In this document: positions 49,773 through 56,092 of the stretch, one piece after another
Layout of the letters: every line of letters starts with the position of its first letter
How positions within the stretch are numbered: the first letter of the stretch is position 1
Origin: a virus
IMG/VR virus record: IMGVR_UViG_3300027839_000010
Span: 1-56,092 of that record
Reading direction: 5' to 3' (one strand)
Length of the DNA stretch: 56,092 bases
Notes under the pieces: generated by a model
The model's database searches: none
The model's input: only the letters and a program-made list of their open reading frames with translations
What the model was told of the DNA's origin: nothing
Position numbers and translations under genes: made by a program

Positions 49773-50356
49773 TATCTCTTATTTCTCCAAGTTTTACCTG
49801 ATTTTTTATAGTGTATCTCTTCAGTATTATCGTCTTCATCAAATGTTGCAGTTGCATTAGGTTTTAAACCATATTCTGCAATGTTCATTCTTACACCATA
49901 TGATATAGTTCTCATCATATATTTTTTTCTTGTTCCAGAAACACCATCTATCTTAGCTTTCAATTTTTTTCGTTTAGGATGTTCCAAAAATACATTCTCT
50001 AACCACAATCTGAATTTAGTTTTACCAGCCAAACCCCTATCTCCTCCTATTGCTCCTGAATCATAAGTAATTTTTTTTGCTGATCTAGGTTCTTTAACTT
50101 CTTCATCTTCTTCATATCCTTCTTCCTTATCTACTACTTCTGCTCCTGCTGGTATTCCATATTTTTCTATATCTGATTTAGATTTTAGTTTTTTTATCCA
50201 CTTTTCATATGCAGGTTGCTCTTGTATTACTCTTTCTTCTATTCTTCTTATTCTTTGCCCCCTTTCTCCTGCCGTTCTTGCTTCTTCAGGATACATTTTA
50301 TCATACGTACTTGTTACTATATCAGTAACTGTTTGATATATTTTAGCAAGGGTCAT
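49772..50356 (-). CDS. Head-tail joining (gp10-like) protein
   Basis: 194 aa, strongly charged with an acidic linker (residues 75-90), followed by a basic helix-strand core. Size and location fit the HK97 gp10/neck family. The ATGA and TAATG junctions bind it to the connector and terminator genes. Confidence 0.55.
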   Translation of the reverse strand: MTLAKIYQTVTDIVTSTYDKMYPEEARTAGERGQRIRRIEERVIQEQPAYEKWIKKLKSKSDIEKYGIPAGAEVVDKEEGYEEDEEVKEPRSAKKITYDSGAIGGDRGLAGKTKFRLWLENVFLEHPKRKKLKAKIDGVSGTRKKYMMRTISYGVRMNIAEYGLKPNATATFDEDDNTEEIHYKKSGKTWRNKR

Positions 50357-50973
50357 CGGCAGACAAATACTTCCATCCTATCGGAAATAGTTCTATCAAT
50401 GTCTTCTTGCCATTTTGCTGTAGAAGTTTGCATACTGATTCCGCTTCCACCCATTGGCAATTTATCCATTCTAAAACTGGTATTGATAATTTCAATAGCA
50501 ACCATTTTTATAACAGCATCTGTAATATCCCCTGGAACTACAGTGTCTCCATATCGATAAGTAACTCTGACTCTGTGTTTTCTAAGAATTGAAAATATGA
50601 AACCTCTTAAGAATAATTTACCATAAACACCTTCAATATTATGCCAACTAGTATTTGCTAAAATATCAGTAAAATTATCCTGTGAACCTTCCCAAATTTC
50701 TATCTTATCTCCTAATGCTCCGTTCATATCTTTTATCATTCTGTGGTGTAAAAATACTGGAGTACCCCAACCAAATGAATAAACTAATGGTAAGTCGTGA
50801 ACTTCTTCTGTAATGGTTCTTGTTGTCCAAGCATGACCTATTCTTCTTTCGATTTCTGCTTCTTTCCTATTGATAAGTTTCTCGACCTGAGCCTTGTTTG
50901 GAGTAGTAGTAGCAGTGATAGAAACACGTAGAAAATCTGATACATCTGCAACCGTACAATATGTAACTACCAT
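50353..50973 (-). CDS. Head-tail connector protein (gp6-like)
   Basis: 206 aa. N-terminal helices (VADVSDFLRV, KAQVEKLINRKEAEIERRIG) typical of head-tail adaptor gp6/gp15 family, followed by a beta segment and a helix with TDAVIKMVAIEI. Usually forms the ring below the portal. Confidence 0.7.
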   Translation of the reverse strand: MVVTYCTVADVSDFLRVSITATTTPNKAQVEKLINRKEAEIERRIGHAWTTRTITEEVHDLPLVYSFGWGTPVFLHHRMIKDMNGALGDKIEIWEGSQDNFTDILANTSWHNIEGVYGKLFLRGFIFSILRKHRVRVTYRYGDTVVPGDITDAVIKMVAIEIINTSFRMDKLPMGGSGISMQTSTAKWQEDIDRTISDRMEVFVCR

Positions 50974-51012
50974 GCTTAAATAGTATGTCCTTGTCTTTTA
51001 AAGTTTTGCGTT

Positions 51013-51282
51013 CTACTCATATAATACTACTATTTCGCCAGTACTACCAGAGGCAACTACTATTCTGATACCTGTCTTGAATGGAGTATTAATGATTGGT
51101 GCTGAATTACCTGCATTTGCAGTAAATGAGAATTTTGCTGTTGTTCCTGTAGTATTGTCTATTATTGAGAATACTCTATCCCCCGATGTTGTAGTATATA
51201 TTGACTTTACTAATCCGTGACCTGTCTTGGCTTGAACTGTTGCAGAGTTAATAACTGCTAGTTGACTAGTTTGTCCTACCAT
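51013..51282 (-). CDS. Small beta-rich virion-like protein
   Basis: 89 aa, Thr/Ser/Gly-rich beta protein with one all-beta domain (possible decoration or capsid-cementing protein). Own TATA-like CTTATAAAG before it on the adjoining strand segment. Lies in the head gene block. Confidence 0.55.
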   Translation of the reverse strand: MVGQTSQLAVINSATVQAKTGHGLVKSIYTTTSGDRVFSIIDNTTGTTAKFSFTANAGNSAPIINTPFKTGIRIVVASGSTGEIVVLYE

Positions 51283-51312
51283 GAAATGTATAATATATCT
51301 ACACTTATAAAG

Positions 51313-51325
51313 TTTTGTGAATAAA
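51313..51325 (-). terminator. T-run after the capsid-associated gene
   Basis: On the minus strand CCC is followed by about nine T, just past the stop of the 130-aa gene: a likely archaeal terminator that splits head genes into separate messages. Confidence 0.5.
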
Positions 51326-51334
51326 AAAAAAGGG

Positions 51335-51727
51335 TTAGAAACCTGTTATACGAACGCGAATAGTCATACTATTCACTGCTGTATCAGCGTTATCTAGTTC
51401 TTCAAATGCAACTACTGTACTTGTAGAACTTGTTGGGGTATGACCATAAGCTTTAAATTTTCCTGTGGCAGATGCACCAGCTGCGGCTGGTACATATTGT
51501 AAAAGTAGTCCTGCACTGGTATGGATTACTTCTGCTCCAATAACAGTACTGATTCTACCGCCCATAGAAAGGTCGACTGTATTACCGTTAGTTGCGTAAT
51601 TATCTGAGCCACCGTAAGTGACGTCTACAATTGCTGTTCTTAACCTTGAGGTTAATTGTGACTGAACGGTTAAAGTTTTTCCTGTTAGACTCTTATGGTC
51701 TGAATTCTGTGCGACTGTGATAGCCAT
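51335..51727 (-). CDS. Small beta-rich capsid-associated protein
   Basis: 130 aa, Ala/Thr/Val-rich, sandwiched between the capsid and connector genes. Beta-strands throughout; might be a head decoration protein. Followed by a T-run (minus strand) at 51313-51325 that may terminate transcription. Confidence 0.55.
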   Translation of the reverse strand: MAITVAQNSDHKSLTGKTLTVQSQLTSRLRTAIVDVTYGGSDNYATNGNTVDLSMGGRISTVIGAEVIHTSAGLLLQYVPAAAGASATGKFKAYGHTPTSSTSTVVAFEELDNADTAVNSMTIRVRITGF

Positions 51728-51762
51728 AATACTATCTGAATATACTTATATATAAAGATAAG

Positions 51763-51873
51763 TTACCAGAAACTTCCTTTATCTGAACAATCTAAATGAG
51801 CCCCACAATTTGGGCATATTAAATGACATGCTGTCATTTTTTTCATTTCTGCGTAGCAACGTGGACATTCCAT
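51763..51873 (-). CDS. Mini zinc-ribbon protein next to the major capsid
   Basis: 36 aa. CPRC and CPNC with nearby Cys and His form a zinc ribbon comprising the whole protein. It lies 33 bp after the capsid gene, behind a T-run (51881-51898). A capsid-linked zinc protein beside the portal's ribbon is notable. Confidence 0.55.
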   Translation of the reverse strand: MECPRCYAEMKKMTACHLICPNCGAHLDCSDKGSFW

Positions 51874-51880
51874 AATCAAA

Positions 51881-51898
51881 AAAAATAAAAAAAGGGTC
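51881..51898 (-). terminator. T-run after the major capsid gene
   Basis: CCC followed by seven T, one A and eight T on the minus strand, right after the capsid stop at 51906. Could end or attenuate the capsid transcript. Confidence 0.5.
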
Positions 51899-51905
51899 GG
51901 TTAAT

Positions 51906-53129
51906 CTAGAGTTTAATATCTCTGATTTTACCTTGGGATTTAAAGTGACGACAAACGGTTTCTCCCATTGTTCTGAATAGTCCTTTCTCAACAAATGCAT
52001 TGTTGATGAATGGATATCCTGGGGATCTTCGTGTTGCTTCGTAGTACTCTGTTGGAATTGCTACTTGAATTCCTAATCTTGGATAACCATATCCTTCTGA
52101 ATCAGATGTATCCAAAGCAAATAGTCTTCCGACTTCACTGGCATCGCCAGAATCACTTGGTGCATCCTTACTTGGGATGAATGGGATTCCATATAGAGAA
52201 TCTACGTGTAGACCTACTCCTGTTCCTTCAAAGGTTTTAATTCCGTTTACATCGATTTGAACTACTTGTTCGCCATATGGATTCTTTACACGCACTTGAG
52301 GTGTGTAAATACCTTGGATTTCGCTGTAAACTTCGTGGGAACCTAAAAGTACATTAGGATCTTTACCACCAGCAATTCTTATTTTACGTAAGAACGTTCT
52401 GACGGTATCGTCGGTCAAAACACCATTAGTTCCAATTGTACCGCTTGCAGATTCGACTGTTGCATCATAAGTGGTGCCACTGTCTCTGTCTACTGTTGCG
52501 TTAGCTGCCCATGGATCATAGTAACCAGTTGTTGAGGCTCCGAGTGCAGTTTCTTCAGCACCACTTGAAATGATTCTGTCGAGACTCTCAAAGTCTTTAG
52601 TACCTGTAAAGGTACCTGAACCTGTTACTGTTCCTTCGACGTCAGCCAATAGTGCTCTGTTAAGGAGCTCTTTGTGCTGAACTGCCATGTACAATCTTAG
52701 TGAACCTAGTCCGCCCCAAATATCATCTTTGGAGTGAGTTGACAACCATTCCATAACTTCAGATGCTGAGAAGACTAAAGACATTGTCTTTGGTCTTACA
52801 TCTAATTCTGCCACTGTTGGCACAATTTCGTCTGGAATTGTTCCACCTTCTGAGACTCCACCCAAAGCAGTATTGCCTTGTGTAGTATCGACAGTTGGTT
52901 TTGCTGTTATAACCCTCCAACCAGATTTATCCCATGGATATTTTGGGAGAATACCAAATGCGTTAGCCTCAAGGTTGAGTTGAGCCCAAGCATATGCTCC
53001 GAAAATAGCATTGAATACGCCTGCTGTTGATGTTGTGACGGGTGTGTCTGCTTTTCTAAGGAAGTTACGGTTATATCCGTAATACTGTGCCTCTAATTCA
53101 TCAATTGTCTTAATTGAAGGATTGGACAT
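51906..53129 (-). CDS. Major capsid protein (HK97 fold)
   Basis: 407 aa. An N-terminal arm region (residues 1-30), a P-domain-like long helix and beta sheet (VMEWLSTHSKDD, LRLYMAVQHKELLNRAL), a Gly/Ser/Thr-rich loop near 165-230 and an A-domain with PRLGIQVAIPTEY. Size, order after protease and scaffold, and helix layout match HK97-type capsids. Overlaps the scaffold gene by one base. Confidence 0.8.
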   Translation of the reverse strand: MSNPSIKTIDELEAQYYGYNRNFLRKADTPVTTSTAGVFNAIFGAYAWAQLNLEANAFGILPKYPWDKSGWRVITAKPTVDTTQGNTALGGVSEGGTIPDEIVPTVAELDVRPKTMSLVFSASEVMEWLSTHSKDDIWGGLGSLRLYMAVQHKELLNRALLADVEGTVTGSGTFTGTKDFESLDRIISSGAEETALGASTTGYYDPWAANATVDRDSGTTYDATVESASGTIGTNGVLTDDTVRTFLRKIRIAGGKDPNVLLGSHEVYSEIQGIYTPQVRVKNPYGEQVVQIDVNGIKTFEGTGVGLHVDSLYGIPFIPSKDAPSDSGDASEVGRLFALDTSDSEGYGYPRLGIQVAIPTEYYEATRRSPGYPFINNAFVEKGLFRTMGETVCRHFKSQGKIRDIKL

Positions 53130-53731
53130 TAGTAATTCACTCCCTCTTCAGTACCAAATTTACCAGCTAAGATTTCTCTTGCTAATACATCCATGTATTG
53201 ATTACCTCTAGATCTAGCGGCTTTCAAAACTGGGTTCAATGCTGATTCTTGACCAGACACTGATTTGGTCACATTTGCAGATGGTCTTGGTGTTTCTGTT
53301 GTAAAGCTTTGTGCTTCAGGCAAAACGGATTTCTCTTGCATAGAGAGATTTCCTTTGTCTCCTTCTGGTTTCTTTTCCCCTGTTTTATCATCGTGCAATC
53401 CAGCTTGGATTGAGTTACTTTGATATGTGTTAGGAACTTTTACCTCTGCACCTATGTCATCTTTATCAGAGACTTTTGGGGTCAAAGGAAGATCAGTTGG
53501 AGTCTCGAGTGCTTTAATTCTGCTGTCTAATGATTTTACAGTGTTAGAAACTGATGTGATAGATTCTGCTACTGATTTCATAGAGACTGCTAAAGAATCA
53601 AGAACTGCTTTGTTTTTGTCTTCTGCTTCTTCTTTATCGTCGGCTTCTGCTTTTTTCTCTTCTTGAGGTTTTTCCTCAATTAGAGATTCAGCTTTGTCAT
53701 GTTCTTTCGAACAATTACATTCTTCTGCCAT
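53129..53731 (-). CDS. Scaffold-like protein
   Basis: 200 aa, highly charged. A Cys-x-Cys near the N-terminus (ECNCSKEHD), an Ala/Glu/Lys helix, a coiled coil (about 45-75) and a Lys/Thr/Ser-rich tail. Sits between protease and capsid, where scaffolds lie; the long disordered-looking sequence fits removal by the protease. Own weak TATA element. Confidence 0.6.
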   Translation of the reverse strand: MAEECNCSKEHDKAESLIEEKPQEEKKAEADDKEEAEDKNKAVLDSLAVSMKSVAESITSVSNTVKSLDSRIKALETPTDLPLTPKVSDKDDIGAEVKVPNTYQSNSIQAGLHDDKTGEKKPEGDKGNLSMQEKSVLPEAQSFTTETPRPSANVTKSVSGQESALNPVLKAARSRGNQYMDVLAREILAGKFGTEEGVNY

Positions 53732-53756
53732 GTATTAAGTTTATATAACATTTAGT

Positions 53757-55085
53757 TTATATAGTTTTTGTTTTACCACATTTGGAACATTTCATTGATG
53801 ATGGTCTGTCTTGTGTTATATCTGAGTTTCCAGGCTTCTTTAATTTGTCAGGGTTTCCCAATGATTCTGCTGTTATTCCTTCATCATCTTTCTTTTCTTC
53901 TGATATTTGTGCTGAGTGTCCTGCCCCCTGTATTGATGTGGCTCCTGCCCCTAATCCTCTAATTCCTCCTCCTCTTGGAGGATTTACATCCTTGTTACAA
54001 GGACATCCTTCTTCATGTTCTTTTGCAATACTAATTTCTTTAATATCTTTATCGTCTTTTGGTTTTGTTAAACCTTCAGATTGTTGCCATTCTGTTCCTT
54101 TACTACAAGGACAATCTTTTTTATGTTCTTTTGCTTGTTTAATTTCTTTAATATCTTTATCGTCTTGAGCATTAGTTGTAGATCCTGAATCATTATGATT
54201 TTTTGCAGTAGGAATATCTTTTAAATCTTTATCCTCAATAGGATTTACTCCCAATGGTTTTTGTGAACTAAACTTATCATCCTTATGTGCATTCTCTTTT
54301 ACCTCTGCTACAATATCATCAGTTTTATTTTCTACTGTGAAATCTGCTGATCTATTTTCTGTTCTATCTTGAATTGAACCACAATATCCTTCTGGATTTC
54401 TAATATCATCATCGTTTCTTGCTCTTTCTTCACATCCTTCAAATTCCAATCCACCCCATTTGGTAGGTAATGGTTTAGTTACATTTGATTTTGAAATGAA
54501 ACAACCTTTCTCTTCACATTTAATTATAACATCATTGTCTTCTTCCTTTACCACATAGTCATCTCCTGTCTCGGTTGATTTTGCTATATCGTTAGTTGCT
54601 GTAATTAATGCAAATGGAACTGCTGGATCTTCACATACTGCAATTTCATACATTTCTATGTCTTTTAAATGGAAAGCGATGCTTCCGTCTGATTGTTGTA
54701 CTGGTGTCGCATCCGACGTTGTTGCTCCACCAAATGAAAGTCCTCTGTATTCTCTCGATTTTATCTTCTCCCATATCTCATTATCTAGTTGTGTATGGTT
54801 AAATATTTTACCAATAATTTTTAATGCAGGTAATTCACTTCCATCCTCTGTAGTTAGTGTTGTTTTAGCATAATTGATTCCTTTTCCTACTATTCTGTTT
54901 GAATGTGTGTCTGATATTGCTCCTCCCCTATCCATCCATATTGGAAGGCATTTGTATAATGAATCTACAACTGTAACCTCGCCTTGTTTATCAACCATCT
55001 CTACTGTCAATAATCCTTCGAAAAATCGTTCTCCAGATTCTTCTTTGAAAACTAGACTTTTAGTTACAAAATTATTCGAAATCAT
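53757..55085 (-). CDS. Prohead protease (S78/HK97 type) with long acidic C-terminal extension
   Basis: 442 aa, about twice the usual protease length. Residues 1-165 hold the herpes/HK97 protease core, with H61 (SDTHSNR) and S117 (YRGLSFGG) as catalytic residues. Residues 170-442 are acidic, Asp/Lys/Glu/Asn-rich, with three DKDIKEI-type repeats, two of them ending in CPC, and a terminal CSKC. The extension probably acts as a scaffold cleaved in maturation. The Cys motifs may bind zinc. Confidence 0.85.
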   Translation of the reverse strand: MISNNFVTKSLVFKEESGERFFEGLLTVEMVDKQGEVTVVDSLYKCLPIWMDRGGAISDTHSNRIVGKGINYAKTTLTTEDGSELPALKIIGKIFNHTQLDNEIWEKIKSREYRGLSFGGATTSDATPVQQSDGSIAFHLKDIEMYEIAVCEDPAVPFALITATNDIAKSTETGDDYVVKEEDNDVIIKCEEKGCFISKSNVTKPLPTKWGGLEFEGCEERARNDDDIRNPEGYCGSIQDRTENRSADFTVENKTDDIVAEVKENAHKDDKFSSQKPLGVNPIEDKDLKDIPTAKNHNDSGSTTNAQDDKDIKEIKQAKEHKKDCPCSKGTEWQQSEGLTKPKDDKDIKEISIAKEHEEGCPCNKDVNPPRGGGIRGLGAGATSIQGAGHSAQISEEKKDDEGITAESLGNPDKLKKPGNSDITQDRPSSMKCSKCGKTKTI

Positions 55086-55153
55086 CTATATATGAAAAGG
55101 TTTTATTTGTTTATAAAGTTTTAGAAAAGAAAAAAAGGAGTTTTAGTAGTGTT

Positions 55154-55417
55154 TTATGCTACTTTCTTTGCTTTGGAAACAGCGAAATCTATTGTGAATC
55201 CTGCTGTAAGACCGATTAAAACCAGTCCTAATGTGTCAATTCCTGACAAAGATATTGTTTGTGCGATAGCGAGTCCTGCAAATCCTGATACAATAACTGC
55301 ACCTAAGCATTTCTTGATATCATATTTAGTCTCAGATGAACCAAGAAATCCTCTAATGGTATTGAGTATTGCACCTGATACGGTTGCTAGAACTACTGCA
55401 AGTAATGGATCTACCAT
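55154..55417 (-). CDS. Small membrane protein, holin-like
   Basis: 87 aa, two transmembrane helices (about 2-22 and 38-77 with a Gly-rich middle), Lys tail. Two such proteins in a row, next to virion genes, could be the pinholin or antiholin pair of an archaeal virus. A T-run follows (55126-55136 on the minus strand). Confidence 0.5.
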   Translation of the reverse strand: MVDPLLAVVLATVSGAILNTIRGFLGSSETKYDIKKCLGAVIVSGFAGLAIAQTISLSGIDTLGLVLIGLTAGFTIDFAVSKAKKVA

Positions 55418-55453
55418 GTTAAAAATCTGATTCGCGTTCTATTTAAAGTTACT

Positions 55454-55534
55454 CTAATCTTCATCTTCTTCTGAGCACAGTGGGCATAGATGTTCACACA
55501 TTTTTTGTAAAAATGTTTTATCTTGTCTTACCAT
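55454..55534 (-). CDS. Tiny Cys-rich protein
   Basis: 26 aa. CEHLCPLC within ten residues, then an acidic tail: a metal knuckle. Overlaps the upstream membrane-protein gene by 17 bp. Confidence 0.45.
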   Translation of the reverse strand: MVRQDKTFLQKMCEHLCPLCSEEDED

Positions 55535-55718
55535 ATTTCTCCAACTCTCTAGATATTGTCAATCCTGTTACAAATATTGACGAAATTAATGCAATAATTA
55601 ATGTCTGTTCAAAAGTTAAACCTATTTCAAAAACAGTTTCAGCAATGTTACCTGATACAAGTGGAGAGAAAAATGATACCCCGAAATTACCAAAGATTCG
55701 TGCGGCTATTTTTTTCAA
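55518..55718 (-). CDS. Small membrane protein
   Basis: 66 aa: an amphipathic helix followed by one clear transmembrane helix (TLIIALISSIFVTGLT) and a charged tail. Pairs with the 87-aa membrane protein. Own TATA (TTTATATAC) upstream. Confidence 0.5.
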   Translation of the reverse strand: MKKIAARIFGNFGVSFFSPLVSGNIAETVFEIGLTFEQTLIIALISSIFVTGLTISRELEKYGKTR

Positions 55719-55751
55719 TATAAGATTGTTATATAACCAACGTATATAAAT

Positions 55752-55955
55752 TTAATTTATAGGCACTAACTCTTCGTCTTTAATCATGTCTAATGCTATC
55801 ATAGGATCGTCATATATGTATTCTACTAACTCTAATTCTTCTGCACTCCCTTCGTAGTAACCACACGGTGGACACAACCAAAATATTAACTCATCATTCA
55901 TGTATCCATACATCTTTTTCTTACATACGTCACATGTAATTGTTGGTATATCCAT
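55752..55955 (-). CDS. Small zinc-ribbon protein
   Basis: 67 aa. CDVC and CPPC, about 17 residues apart, form a zinc ribbon; acidic C-terminus. First gene of the virion block on the minus strand, divergent from the truncated plus gene. Confidence 0.6.
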   Translation of the reverse strand: MDIPTITCDVCKKKMYGYMNDELIFWLCPPCGYYEGSAEELELVEYIYDDPMIALDMIKDEELVPIN

Positions 55956-56002
55956 ATTAAAGGTTTAAAAGGGTTTATTAATAAGGTTTTGTTTACACTA
56001 TT

Positions 56003-56092
56003 ATGGCATCGTCAATCTATATATATCCTGATTTTAATCAATATTCTAGATTTTATGGTAGAGAACAAAATGACTTAACATATGAAGCAATA
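56003..56092 (+). CDS. 5' end of a plus-strand gene cut by the window edge
   Basis: 30 codons, Tyr/Asn-rich N-terminus (SIYIYPDFNQYSRF). Preceded by a T-rich promoter-like stretch (TTTAAAAGGG). Too short to assign a function. Confidence 0.5.
   Translation, partial: MASSIYIYPDFNQYSRFYGREQNDLTYEAI

Noticed and set aside
51779-52000. Minus-strand frame across the capsid gene end
   Set aside because: Overlaps the major capsid C-terminus in another frame; the zinc-ribbon frame at 51763-51873 is the sensible gene there.
1-56092. Direct joining of the two window ends into a closed circle
   Set aside because: Joined ends would make the left minus-strand gene end after about 14 more codons inside the plus-strand gene from the right, and that plus gene would stop at position 75. 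Two genes colliding in this way speaks against adjacency.

Overview
This AT-rich window is most simply read as part of the genome of a tailed archaeal virus (Caudoviricetes, HK97-fold capsid, siphovirus-like tail). The virion genes are a portal, an S78-type prohead protease, a major capsid protein, head-tail connectors, a tail tube, a frameshifted tail assembly chaperone, a tape measure, tail fibres and both terminase subunits. The archaeal signature comes from an MCM helicase, an HhH-containing RadA recombinase, an archaeal-type RNase H, and many genes with a TATA element (TTTAAATA, TTTATATC and similar) about 25 nt before the start codon, as expected for leaderless archaeal mRNAs. Several tail proteins are of kinds I know from marine phages, and a flavin-dependent halogenase sits among them. 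A marine archaeal host, possibly an ammonia-oxidising Nitrososphaerota, is my inference and is not proven by the window.

Layout. 1-2.7 kb (-): a truncated Zn protein, a small basic protein and the portal. 2.7-4.1 kb (+): small genes with a HELLH metallopeptidase. 4.2-5.7 kb: a one-gene minus unit, two palindromic operators, and a translationally coupled plus operon. 5.7-7.2 kb: repeat-rich, mostly non-coding DNA around one 103-aa gene, the best candidate for a replication origin or control region. 7.2-20.2 kb (+): more than 40 tightly overlapping tiny genes, about half of them Cys/His zinc-ribbon or zinc-finger proteins, plus an 813-aa GHKL ATPase, a GP88-like protein and a SWIM-finger protein. 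20.2-25.8 kb (-): nucleases, 2OG-Fe(II) oxygenase, RadA, MCM and ribbon-helix-helix-like regulators. 25.9-29.7 kb (+): Zn proteins, a metallophosphoesterase, a winged-helix protein, a secreted protein and a nuclease-like protein. 29.7-33.7 kb (-): RNase H, small Zn proteins and terminase. 33.8-34.6 kb (+): a secreted metzincin protease followed by a hairpin-rich RNA-like stretch. 34.7-56 kb (-): DpdA/TGT-like protein, Cas4-like nuclease, tail fibres and halogenase, then tail, connector, capsid, protease and small membrane proteins.

How it fits together. The minus strand carries virion assembly in blocks transcribed from high to low coordinates. Replication and recombination sit in one compact minus operon (RHH-like regulator, MCM, RadA, 2OG oxygenase). 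The plus-strand small-gene array looks like an early or host-takeover region: genes overlap by ATGA, TTGA or TAATG junctions, so they are probably translated in a coupled way from few promoters. Two hairpin-plus-TATA elements (7.18-7.23 and 10.16-10.20 kb) bracket its first part.

Limits. Both edges cut genes. No tRNA, integrase, DNA polymerase or CRISPR array was seen. Domain names are from motif reading only, without database searches. Structured-RNA and origin calls are hypotheses from hand-found repeats and stems.
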